Below, piece by piece: positions 27,535 through 35,016 of a stretch of DNA of 64,000 bases (the first letter of the stretch is position 1; each line of letters opens with the position of its first letter). This DNA is from Allobacillus halotolerans (GTDB taxonomy: Bacteria; Bacillota; Bacilli; Bacillales; Alkalibacillaceae). The DNA is taken from NCBI RefSeq assembly GCF_018967645.1, contig NZ_JAHLZF010000002.1:189151-253150 (forward strand). The letters are read 5' to 3'. The notes below the pieces were generated by a model. It saw only the letters and a list, made by a program, of their open reading frames with translations. It searched no databases and was not told where the DNA came from. The position numbers were made by a program, and so were the translations under genes.

Positions 27535-28410
27535 TTATTTCCCTGAAGCTAAGATGTCAACGATCTCTGTTGCTTGTCGTTTTTCATCATCCGTTAATTC
27601 TTTGAAAGGGAACTTCATAAAGCCAGCGTCGACTCCTTGTTCTTTCAGTACATGTTTGAGTGTCTGATAAACGCCGATGTTTTCCATTTTAGCGATTACT
27701 TGATTCATTTCTAGCTGTAAGCTTTGCGCTTTTTTAAGATCTGAATTTTGAATCGCATCAAATAACGCTTTCGCTTGTTTCCCAAGTAAACTGTAAGTAC
27801 TGCCGATTGCTCCATCTGCTCCAGAAATAATGAATTGAAGCAGCATGTCGTCTGCACCGCCGAAGAACACTTTATCCGGATACAGTTCTTTCAACTTCGT
27901 GAGTCTAGAAAGGTTTGTGTCGGAATATTTGACGCCAATGACATTTGGAATGGCCAATAACTCACCATAGTCATCGATTGTCATTTGTGTTCCAGTTAGC
28001 ACCGGAATGGAATAAACAATCATTGGATGATTCGTTTCTTCTGTGATCCGTTGATAGTAAGACTTGATTTCTTCAAAACTGAACTTGTAATAGTAAGGGG
28101 TAATCGCTGACAATGCGTCATATCCAAGTTCCTTGGCTTCGTTACCCAATCTGATCGCTTCTTCTATGTTTAATGAACCGATCTGGCCAATCAGCGTTAC
28201 GGCATCTCCAGCTTCATCTTTGACGATTTTAAGCAGTTCTTTTCTCATGGTTTCATCCATTAAGAAACTTTCTCCTGTTGAACCGCCGATATATAAGCCG
28301 TCGACTTTCATTACGTCAATATTCTGCCGAACCACCTCCCGCAATCCTTTTTCGTTAAGGGTTCCATCTTCATTGAATGGTGTAATCAAAGCTGTCATGA
28401 TCCCTTTCAT
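27535..28410 (-). CDS. nanA: N-acetylneuraminate lyase (DHDPS/NAL family)
   Basis: A 291-residue class I aldolase barrel. The Schiff-base lysine is K161 in VIGVKYSDTNLSRL, the catalytic tyrosine is Y133 in IVYSIPVLTG, and GGSTGESFL (42-50) is the carboxylate-binding loop. It splits N-acetylneuraminate into N-acetylmannosamine and pyruvate. It is the first gene of the operon, so it sets its identity, together with nanE and nanK. Dihydrodipicolinate synthase is less likely in this context. AATGGAGG-like site before ATG 28410. Confidence 0.88.
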   Translation of the reverse strand: MKGIMTALITPFNEDGTLNEKGLREVVRQNIDVMKVDGLYIGGSTGESFLMDETMRKELLKIVKDEAGDAVTLIGQIGSLNIEEAIRLGNEAKELGYDALSAITPYYYKFSFEEIKSYYQRITEETNHPMIVYSIPVLTGTQMTIDDYGELLAIPNVIGVKYSDTNLSRLTKLKELYPDKVFFGGADDMLLQFIISGADGAIGSTYSLLGKQAKALFDAIQNSDLKKAQSLQLEMNQVIAKMENIGVYQTLKHVLKEQGVDAGFMKFPFKELTDDEKRQATEIVDILASGK

Positions 28411-28471
28411 ACTATACCTCCATCCAGCAACATTTTTAAGAATGCGCTTTCATTCTTGATGATTTATGTGT

Positions 28472-28531
28472 ATCATACCAAATATGAAAGAGTATTGTCA
28501 ATAAAATTTGAAAAAGTGGAGTTTAACTCCA
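28472..28531 (-). promoter_or_regulatory. Promoter of the nan operon and probable RpiR operator
   Basis: On the minus strand, TTGACA (28496-28501) and TATGAT (28472-28477) are 18 bases apart and drive the nan operon. TGGAGTTTAACTCCA at 28517-28531 is a perfect 15-bp dyad 15 bp upstream of the -35, between the two divergent genes. It is a good candidate for the RpiR-family regulator's site, which may control both directions. Confidence 0.72.
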
Positions 28532-28640
28532 AAATGCAAATTTTTTAGACAATTTATAGTATAATTTCAACTATTCAGCTTCATTCGAATCTGCAAAAAT
28601 GAATATATTTAAGCCAACTCGACAAAAAAGGAGGATTTTC

Positions 28641-29483
28641 ATGTTTGAAAATTTCAATCAAACCACCGTGGATTTGACCATTCTAATGGAACAGCATAAA
28701 AACACGTTTACTAAATCTGAACAAAAATTGTATACCTATATTAAAAAAAATTTAGATTTAATCGTATATCAGTCACTGACTGAACTTGCGAATGCCTGCC
28801 ATGTCGGAGAAGCAACCGTGTTGCGCTTCTGTCGGAAGCTAGGCTATAAAGGATATCAAGGGTTTAAACTAGCTTTGGCAAGAGAAATTTCCATGCGTGA
28901 CCAAAACATCAGTGATGATACCTATATTGATAAAGTGCGAAATAATATGGTCCAAGCAATCGAAGATACCTATAAACTAGTCGATGACGAACAACTTCAA
29001 CGAGCAATCGATCAAATTGACCAATCAACAAATGTCGTAGTTTTCGGTGTCTCCTCTTCTGGAATCGCTGGATTGGATATGCAAAATCGTCTGATGCGGA
29101 TTGGAGTCAATATCGAAACTATAACTGATTCACATAACCAAGTTCTTCGAGCAAACTCCGTGAATCAAGATACGGTGATTATCGCAATCAGCTTGACCGG
29201 GAGCACAAAAGATATCATTGATGCAGTGGAAACGAGCAAAGATAACGGCGCAAGCATCATTGCAATTACGAACTATACGGAATCTCCATTATCGAAATTC
29301 GCAGACATTGTACTACTGACCTCCGCGAAGGAAAATCCTTTAGACAGTGGCTCGCTTGTTTCGAAAATCTCGCAACTGTTCGTTATTGATTTATTATGTA
29401 CAGGAATCACCATGAGAAATTATGAAGATGCCAAAAAGACAAAAGAGAAAATTGCGCAAACCATTTCGAATAAATTGTACTAA
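28641..29483 (+). CDS. MurR/RpiR-family transcription regulator of the nan operon
   Basis: About 280 residues: an N-terminal HTH_6 domain (LTELANACHVGEATVLRFCRKLGYKGYQGFKLALAREI) and a C-terminal SIS sugar-isomerase-fold domain (VVFGVSSSGIAGLDMQNRLMRIG; ISLTGSTKDIIDAVE). SIS domains bind phosphosugars, here likely N-acetylmannosamine 6-phosphate or glucosamine 6-phosphate. AAGGAGG precedes ATG 28641, rejecting the longer frame from 28599. Divergent from nanA; the dyad at 28517-28531 fits its site. Confidence 0.87.
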   Translation: MFENFNQTTVDLTILMEQHKNTFTKSEQKLYTYIKKNLDLIVYQSLTELANACHVGEATVLRFCRKLGYKGYQGFKLALAREISMRDQNISDDTYIDKVRNNMVQAIEDTYKLVDDEQLQRAIDQIDQSTNVVVFGVSSSGIAGLDMQNRLMRIGVNIETITDSHNQVLRANSVNQDTVIIAISLTGSTKDIIDAVETSKDNGASIIAITNYTESPLSKFADIVLLTSAKENPLDSGSLVSKISQLFVIDLLCTGITMRNYEDAKKTKEKIAQTISNKLY

Positions 29484-29593
29484 TATTTAGTTGACCAACA
29501 ATATGTTCAATCACGCTTCTTCCTCCTCATAGTTCGAATTGCACTGGGCATGCTATGAATCAAGATTGTATACCTATAATGGAGGAATCTGAT

Positions 29594-30292
29594 ATGAACC
29601 TCACTGAGTTATTGATTCGCATTACTGCTGGTTTTATTGTTTTATTTATTTTAGCAAGAGTAATGGGCAGGAAAGAAATCAGCCAAATGACATTTTTCAA
29701 TTTTGTTTCTGCAATTGCAATTGGCTCAATAACCGCCAATATGGTTCTTAATAGCAATATAAGTATACGAAATGGTTTCATAGCATTAATTAGTTGGGCA
29801 CTCTTTACGATTTTTATTGGATACATCGATATATTTTCAAAAAAATCTAGAAAATTAACTACCGGTGAACCAATCATTGTCATTAAAGAAGGAAAAATTA
29901 TGGAACATTCACTTCGAAAAACTCGTTTAGATGTGGATCGTCTACGCTCACTTCTTCGTCAAAAAAATATTTTCGCCATTTCAGATGTTCATTATGCCAT
30001 TTTTGAAACGAACGGCAAGCTCTCTGTCATGCCAAAAGAAGGACAACAGCCAGTTACCAAAGCTGACTTGAGCATTCCTAAAAAAAGCCATGTTTATCCC
30101 ACTTCTACCGAAATCATTTCGGATGGTGAGATTAACACAGCCAACTTAAATCGATTAAATTTGGATCAGCAATGGTTGGACTCAGAGTTAAAGAAAGCAA
30201 ATATTAAAGAATTGAATGAAGTGTTCTATGCAGAAATAAACCAAGACGGAACACTCTATATCGACCGTAAAGACGACCCGATGGTGCACTAA
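29594..30292 (+). CDS. DUF421-family membrane protein (YetF type)
   Basis: About 232 residues: three N-terminal helices (about 5-25, 35-55, 60-78), then a conserved soluble domain with GEPIIVIKEGKIMEHSLRKTRLDVDRLRSLLRQK and AIFETNGKLSVMP. This is the YetF/YrbG/YdfR layout of Bacillus, some of which are spore germination or membrane-stress related. GGAGG before ATG 29594. It is monocistronic with its own terminator. Function unknown. Confidence 0.85.
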   Translation: MNLTELLIRITAGFIVLFILARVMGRKEISQMTFFNFVSAIAIGSITANMVLNSNISIRNGFIALISWALFTIFIGYIDIFSKKSRKLTTGEPIIVIKEGKIMEHSLRKTRLDVDRLRSLLRQKNIFAISDVHYAIFETNGKLSVMPKEGQQPVTKADLSIPKKSHVYPTSTEIISDGEINTANLNRLNLDQQWLDSELKKANIKELNEVFYAEINQDGTLYIDRKDDPMVH

Positions 30293-30309
30293 CAACTTGA
30301 TATCAACTT

Positions 30310-30342
30310 CCCCCTCGTTATGTGATTAACGAGGGGGTTTTT
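30310..30342 (+). terminator. Terminator of the DUF421 gene
   Basis: CCCCCTCGTT/AACGAGGGGG stem with T5 following. Confidence 0.92.
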
Positions 30343-30410
30343 ATTTTTGTACGTGATTTTCTGTTTTCATTAGTGAACCGGATCCATTGAAAATAAATTT
30401 TTTTTGGTTT

Positions 30411-30453
30411 AGTGAGATATATCACAACGTTTCTTTATAACCATCTTTATACT
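30411..30453 (+). promoter_or_regulatory. Class II Fnr promoter of the first DUF2249 operon
   Basis: AGTGAGATATATCACA (30411-30426) matches TGTGA-N6-TCACA at 9 of 10 positions; TATACT at 30448-30453 is the -10. The dyad centre lies 29.5 bp before the -10, placing it at about -41.5 from a start near 30460. This is the classic class II activator spacing. Confidence 0.8.
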
Positions 30454-30485
30454 GTAGACATACGAAATAAAGGAGGAATGTACAG

Positions 30486-30725
30486 ATGAGCAACTTACAA
30501 TATGCAGCAGAGGTTCATGCACCTGATATTGAGCCTAGAATTCGTCATCCAAGAATTTTCGAGGTGTTTGATGGCTTAGAATCTGGAGAATATATGTTAT
30601 TAACGAACGACCATGATCCAACTCCTCTCTACTATCAGTTCATGATGGAAAGAGAAGGAACGTTTGTATGGGAATTCATCGAGCAAGGACCCGTCACCTG
30701 GCGAGTAACGATTGGTAAAAAGTAG
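30486..30725 (+). CDS. DUF2249-domain small protein
   Basis: A 79-residue protein, one DUF2249 domain: HPRIFEVFDGLESGEYMLLTNDHDPTPLYYQF, then the EREGTFVWEFIEQGPVTWRVTI strand region. The conserved NDHDP motif is found in partners of nitric oxide or denitrification genes and hemerythrins. Strong AAAGGAGG ribosome site. It is the first gene behind an Fnr-type promoter and probably co-transcribed with the haem-like membrane protein that follows. A role in NO or nitrite handling is known association, not demonstrated function. Confidence 0.85.
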   Translation: MSNLQYAAEVHAPDIEPRIRHPRIFEVFDGLESGEYMLLTNDHDPTPLYYQFMMEREGTFVWEFIEQGPVTWRVTIGKK

Positions 30726-30778
30726 TCTCAAAAGATAAACCCAGAAACCCGGTTCATGTCACCTTGGAGGGCTCCCCT

Positions 30779-31255
30779 ATGAGTTATTGGTTTTTCTTCA
30801 ATTCCATTGTGTTTATTTATGCGAGTTGGCAGGTTTTACAGCACTTTTCCTACCAGCCAACCTATACGCATATTCTCTTTGGGTTTCTGGGATTATTGTT
30901 TTTTCTATTCAACTGGACTCGGCATGCTGTATTCTCAACGATCAGAACGAGTTCAAATCGTCCAGCGAAAATTAGGTGGGTAAACCTCTCAAAAGTCATT
31001 CGACCCTACCACCGATGGATTGGCACATCCGCCCTCGTGATGATTATCATTCATGCGGTTTTGATCATCCAACGTTATGGAATCTACTGGACAAGCACAA
31101 AGATGCTTTCGGGCCTATTCGCGTTAACGACGCTTATTGCTGTTGTCTTATCTGGTTGGTACCGACTGGTTAAACCGAGCGGATGGATTCGACGACTTCA
31201 CTTGCGGTTAGGGTTGCTATTGTTTGTTTTGATCGTATTGCATTTATGGTTTTGA
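30779..31255 (+). CDS. b-type haem-like membrane protein (ferric-reductase/cytochrome b561 fold)
   Basis: About 158 residues with five hydrophobic helices. Histidines sit at helix positions suited to ligate two haems: ...NWTRHAVF, PYHRWIGTSALVMIIIHAVL and RLHLRLGLLLFVLIVLHLWF. This pattern matches short ferric-reductase-like or cytochrome b561-like membrane proteins. GGAGGG before ATG 30779. It follows the DUF2249 gene after 53 bases in the Fnr-controlled unit and could carry electrons across the membrane. No flavin domain is attached. Confidence 0.6.
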   Translation: MSYWFFFNSIVFIYASWQVLQHFSYQPTYTHILFGFLGLLFFLFNWTRHAVFSTIRTSSNRPAKIRWVNLSKVIRPYHRWIGTSALVMIIIHAVLIIQRYGIYWTSTKMLSGLFALTTLIAVVLSGWYRLVKPSGWIRRLHLRLGLLLFVLIVLHLWF

Positions 31256-31264
31256 GTACAATGC

Positions 31265-31412
31265 AGGTTGAAAGGCTCATATATTTAGAAATTAGTCTCA
31301 TAAATCAGTTACTTGGACGCATTTCTTTACGTATTGGTCGCAAATCGTTTACCAACGGGTTCATATTCGTAAAAAAAGGCTCATATTTTCCCAAGTAGGG
31401 AGCATATATGCA
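31265..31412 (-). repeat. Inverted, decayed family B 21-bp repeats (third locus)
   Basis: On the minus strand, units of 20-21 bases open ATGCTCCC, ATGAGCC, ATGAACCC, TTGCGACC, ATGCGTCC and ATGAGACT, with unrelated 13-base tails. The head design is that of 13807-14645 and 22654-22958. It fills the space between the haem-like membrane protein and the EamA transporter. Confidence 0.7.
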
Positions 31413-31449
31413 ACAGCTAGACTCCATGCCACCCCTAAACTCCCTAAAA

Positions 31450-32364
31450 TCAAGCCTGTTTCAACCGCCGTTTACGACGCATCTCCTCATAAGCACCTGA
31501 ACCGAAAAATACACCGACCAAAATTAAGAAGAATCCAAGAACTTGAGCAAAGCCAATCACTTCATCTAAAAAAAGAACCGCACTGATCAATGCAAAAAAT
31601 GGATTTAAGTTGAGAAAAATTGCCGTTGCAGCCGGACCGACTTTTCCAATCGAATCATTATAAAACATATGGCCTAATGCGGTTGCAATTACTGCAGATG
31701 CTAAAAAAATTGCCCAGATGCCGATATTTGATTGACCAAACAGGCTATCTAGACCATTCGGTTCCAATACTAAACCAATTCCCAAAAGACCAATCGATCC
31801 AATGACAAGCATATAGCCCGTTAATAGACGAGGGTCCAATGTCGGAGAAGCCTTTGCAATAATAATAAAACTGATGGCCTGAGCAATCACCGAAAGAAAT
31901 ACATGAACGTCCCCGATGGATATCTCACTTAAACCTTCATTTCCGATAATTACGATAAATGATACCCCTGTTATACCCAATAAGAAACCGACGACGCGAA
32001 CCCACGTCAATCGATCTCCTAGAAAAATAACTGCCATAATCGCCGTCATTAACGGCACCGTCCCTAAAATCATACCACCGTTGGAGGCAGTTGTCTCTGT
32101 CAGTCCTACAGACAAAAAATATTGGTGGCCAACAACACTGAATAGGCTAGCGATTGCGACTGTGCGCCACTCTCTTTTCGTCAACCGACGAACTCTTTTC
32201 ATGAACGTTAAAAAGATAAAAACAAATACACCAGCGACAAATATTCTGGCAGCCGTCATCGTGACTGGAGTGAAATTTGTCACTAATATTTTAGTCGCTG
32301 TGACATTGAACCCCCATGCAGCAACGACTAAAAATAGAATCAAATAAATTTTTGCTTTGCCCAA
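31450..32364 (-). CDS. EamA/DMT-family transporter
   Basis: A 304-residue protein of two EamA repeats and ten membrane helices, starting WGFNVTATKILVTNFTPVTMTAARIFVAG, with a positively charged cytosolic end (KRRLKQA). It probably exports small metabolites such as amino acids or purines; the substrate is unknown. Monocistronic. Confidence 0.85.
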   Translation of the reverse strand: MGKAKIYLILFLVVAAWGFNVTATKILVTNFTPVTMTAARIFVAGVFVFIFLTFMKRVRRLTKREWRTVAIASLFSVVGHQYFLSVGLTETTASNGGMILGTVPLMTAIMAVIFLGDRLTWVRVVGFLLGITGVSFIVIIGNEGLSEISIGDVHVFLSVIAQAISFIIIAKASPTLDPRLLTGYMLVIGSIGLLGIGLVLEPNGLDSLFGQSNIGIWAIFLASAVIATALGHMFYNDSIGKVGPAATAIFLNLNPFFALISAVLFLDEVIGFAQVLGFFLILVGVFFGSGAYEEMRRKRRLKQA

Positions 32365-32481
32365 ACGTCATCCTTCTTTCTATGTATCGTTCAATTATTC
32401 ATTGATGGTAACACAATATCCATCCATACTCCACGACGGCACGTTTGTAGAACGACAATTTTTAAAGACTAATTGTTAAAA

Positions 32482-32524
32482 AGTGATTTGTATCACTACA
32501 CCCCTAAATGATAACCATTATCAT
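32482..32524 (+). promoter_or_regulatory. Fnr-type promoter with overlapping Fur box, second DUF2249 operon
   Basis: AGTGATTTGTATCACT (32482-32497) is a perfect dyad matching the Fnr consensus at 8 of 10 positions. TATCAT at 32519-32524 is a -10 exactly 29.5 bp from the dyad centre. TGATAACCATTATCA at 32509-32523 matches the 7-1-7 Fur box (TGATAAT-N-ATTATCA) at 13 of 14 positions and covers the -10. The layout predicts activation without oxygen and repression when iron is plentiful. Confidence 0.75.
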
Positions 32525-32565
32525 TGAATTGTAGATTCAATTCACTATAGGAAGGAATGATTGAT

Positions 32566-32823
32566 ATGCAGCAATCCTTTATTGAGATCGATGTTCGGGA
32601 CGATCTTGCATTAAAGAAAGAGCCTTTCGATAAAATCATGGGAGCGGTCAAGCAATTACAAGATGGCCAGTCGCTTATTCTCCATGCGCCATTCAATCCT
32701 GTGCCCCTACACAAAGTATTGGGACGTAAAGGGTTTGACCATACGGAAGAAAAAATTGAAAAGAAACATTGGCGAGTCGTTTATACCAAAAAGCCGGTAA
32801 CACCAAAGGAGGGTCGTATATGA
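32566..32823 (+). CDS. DUF2249-domain protein
   Basis: About 85 residues: EIDVRDDLALKKEPFDKIMGAVKQLQDGQSLILHAPFNPVPLHKVLGRKGF, then KKHWRVVYTK, one DUF2249 domain. In this variant the fold starts with FIEIDVRDD (the usual LDVR) and carries HAPFNPVPL. GAAGGA lies 8 nt before ATG 32566, favouring it over ATG 32557. Its TGA overlaps the ATG of the next DUF2249 gene (ATGA), so translation is coupled. Confidence 0.85.
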   Translation: MQQSFIEIDVRDDLALKKEPFDKIMGAVKQLQDGQSLILHAPFNPVPLHKVLGRKGFDHTEEKIEKKHWRVVYTKKPVTPKEGRI

Positions 32824-33038
32824 AAATATTAGATAATCGCGGATTGGAGCCACCTCAACCAATGATGCGTACTCTCAAAAACCTCGATCAAATGACGGAC
32901 GGTGAAAAAATAGCCATCATTAATGATCGCCGTCCCATGTTTTTGTATGAAGAGTTGGATGAACGTGGATACAAGCATGAAACTGAAGCACAAGGTGATG
33001 GGAGCTTTAAAATCACCATTACGAAAGTCGGTGAGTAA
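32820..33038 (+). CDS. DUF2249-domain protein, second copy in the operon
   Basis: About 72 residues with LDNRGLEPPQPMMRTLKNLDQMTDGEKIAIINDRRPMFLYEELDERGYKHE and a C-terminal FKITITK strand. GGAGGG 5 nt before ATG 32820; the frame from 32769 is rejected. Two adjacent DUF2249 proteins of different sequence in one operon suggest that they act as a pair, for example a heterodimer. Next gene follows after 2 bases. Confidence 0.83.
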   Translation: MKILDNRGLEPPQPMMRTLKNLDQMTDGEKIAIINDRRPMFLYEELDERGYKHETEAQGDGSFKITITKVGE

Positions 33039-33040
33039 GC

Positions 33041-34279
33041 ATGTCTGGCATCAAGTCTGATACAGCCATTAAGCTGCCGATCAGCTTTATCCTATGTGCG
33101 TTGGTCGCTTTCGTCACATCGCTATTCATTTTGTTGGTCAACTCACAAGAATTACTAGCGGGGCAATTTCGTTTCCCAGAAATTTGGATGGGCGCCCATT
33201 TTCTATTGCTCGGATTTGCAGTAATGATTGCGATGGGTGCTATGTACCAGCTTGTTCCCGTTGCTTTTTTGACACCGATTTGGAACCAATCGTTTGGATT
33301 TGTTCAATTTTATGTGACAGTCGTCGGGATTATATTTCTGTCTATTATGCTCGGGATAAATCCTAGCTTGGCCATCTACGGCGGAATCCTTACTGTGATC
33401 GGCATTTTAATGTTTACCTTTCAAATGTTGAAAACATTAGCCAAGCGAAAAGAAAATACAGCGATGTCCCACCTCGTGTTGGCAGCGATTCTTTGCTTTC
33501 TTTTGACGATCCTTGCCGGATTGAGTCTTACTTGGAATTTCGCTTTCGGTGGGATGGCTAATCATTCATCGATTTTGTATTCCCACATAGCGTTCGGTGT
33601 AGCAGGCTGGTTCACTTTATTAATCTTTGGCTTTTCTTATAAGTTAGTGCCTATGTTCAGTCTTTCTCATGGTGCATCGATGAAACGGGCGAAGCCATCC
33701 TTTTATATGTATGTTTTCGGCTTACTGTTACTCATTCTTTCCTTTTGGCTCAACCAGTCATTCATTCAACCATTGAGTTGGTTATTCTTATTGATTGGTT
33801 TCGGATTGTTCGCTTTGGATATAAAGGAAATTTTAACAAAACGACTTCGAAGAAAATTGGATAAACCCTTTCATTTCGCAACGCTCGCTATCATAAATGG
33901 ATGGGTGATCCACGTGGCCGCTTTCTTTATTAGCCTATTTCATATCGATGACCCTGTCATTTGGTCATGGTTGATTTTTCTTTATATCTTCTGTTGGATT
34001 ATTTTCAGTATTCTCGGTTACTTATTTAAAATCGTTCCATTTTTATGGTGGACACACAAATATGCAGAACGGATTGGAAAGGAAAGTGTTCCAACTTTAA
34101 AAGAAATGATCAATGAAAAAGTAAGTGGTTATCTATTTATCGTTTTTTATGTAGCCCTATTCGGTATTTTAATAAGCACTAGTATTCAAAGCGGTGTTAC
34201 GCTCTTTTTCTTTCTTGCAATTTTAACGGTGAACGGATTGCTTTATGCGCTTTCCATCGTAGCTGTCTTATTTAAATAA
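33041..34279 (+). CDS. Oxidase-subunit-I-like membrane protein of the Fnr/Fur operon
   Basis: A 412-residue protein with about 12 membrane helices. MGAHFLLLGFAVMIAMGAMYQLVP and SHIAFGVAGWFTLLIFGFSYKLVPMFSLSHG resemble haem-copper oxidase subunit I and NnrS-like helices, with histidines H53, H179-like and H-rich positions that could bind haem. I see no full set of haem-copper oxidase ligands (no HPEVY-type motif), so it is not called an oxidase. In the operon with two DUF2249 genes and a MIP18-type protein under Fnr and Fur signals it is likely part of NO or nitrite stress handling. This assignment is inference. Confidence 0.62.
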   Translation: MSGIKSDTAIKLPISFILCALVAFVTSLFILLVNSQELLAGQFRFPEIWMGAHFLLLGFAVMIAMGAMYQLVPVAFLTPIWNQSFGFVQFYVTVVGIIFLSIMLGINPSLAIYGGILTVIGILMFTFQMLKTLAKRKENTAMSHLVLAAILCFLLTILAGLSLTWNFAFGGMANHSSILYSHIAFGVAGWFTLLIFGFSYKLVPMFSLSHGASMKRAKPSFYMYVFGLLLLILSFWLNQSFIQPLSWLFLLIGFGLFALDIKEILTKRLRRKLDKPFHFATLAIINGWVIHVAAFFISLFHIDDPVIWSWLIFLYIFCWIIFSILGYLFKIVPFLWWTHKYAERIGKESVPTLKEMINEKVSGYLFIVFYVALFGILISTSIQSGVTLFFFLAILTVNGLLYALSIVAVLFK

Positions 34280-34302
34280 TGAAATCGAGAGGAGAATTTT
34301 TC

Positions 34303-34593
34303 ATGAATGATCTCGTACAGGATGCTTTATACGATGTGATTGACCCAGAACTTGGAATCAACATCGTCGATCTAGGACTGGTTTATGGCATTGATGTCGA
34401 TGAAGACAATAATGTTCGAATCACAATGACGCTCACTACACCTGGTTGCCCACTACACGAAAGTATTGAAAATGGTGTCAAGCATCGCGTCAGGGAAATT
34501 GAAGGAATCAATACTATTGATCTACAACTTGTTTGGGAACCAAGTTGGGACCCGACAAAAATGAGCTTGAAGGCTCGAAAAATGCTGTGGTGA
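34303..34593 (+). CDS. MIP18/SufT-like metal-sulphur cluster assembly protein (DUF59)
   Basis: About 96 residues: VIDPELGINIVDLGLVYGIDVD and MTLTTPGCPLHESIENGVKHRV hold the family's conserved DPE and TPGCP cysteine motifs, and the C-terminal LVWEPSWDPTKMS is typical. Such proteins help deliver Fe-S clusters to client enzymes. GAGGAG lies before ATG 34303. It closes the DUF2249 operon, where Fe-S repair after NO damage would make sense. A terminator follows. Confidence 0.85.
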   Translation: MNDLVQDALYDVIDPELGINIVDLGLVYGIDVDEDNNVRITMTLTTPGCPLHESIENGVKHRVREIEGINTIDLQLVWEPSWDPTKMSLKARKMLW

Positions 34594-34614
34594 TCTGTAC
34601 TTAGGGAAATGGCT

Positions 34615-34651
34615 ATCCTCGTTTCTTTTATCGGGAACGAGGATTATTTTA
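34615..34651 (+). terminator. Terminator of the DUF2249/DUF59 operon
   Basis: ATCCTCGTT/AACGAGGAT hairpin followed by a T-rich tract. The stretch 34653-35016 holds no gene I recognise; it contains a second hairpin (GTCTCTT/AGTAGAGAC region near 34871-34899) of unknown role. Confidence 0.72.
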
Positions 34652-35016
34652 TAGAATTTGAGATTCAATCTCCCCCATGCTTCAAAGTTGGGACTCGTCT
34701 TCCTGATGAATCTGCCATGAAAGGCAATTAGGTAGGTATTTGTTAGATATAACAAGCAATCTGGCGATATAAAAATCCTAGGTGTGTTATAGGGCAAATT
34801 ACAACATATAAACGTGTTTGAGAACAGTTGAGCTTATTGATATGTTTATAGAGGTTTGTGAAGAAAACGTGTCTCTTGCCGTTGTTATGGTAAGTAGAGA
34901 CAACAATGGAAGAATGATTTTGTTATCAAACGATCATTTTCCCAATATCCCAATAAACGATCCTCCACTCATGCAATATTCCATTTACTACGAATGATGC
35001 AAGGGAGTTGATCAGG

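Noticed and set aside
33041..34279. A nitric oxide reductase or true haem-copper oxidase
   Set aside because: Some helices resemble subunit I, but the full set of haem and copper ligands is not visible.
34522..34797. A 91-codon minus-strand ORF after the DUF59 gene
   Set aside because: It overlaps the DUF59 gene and its terminator, with no ribosome site or recognisable domain.
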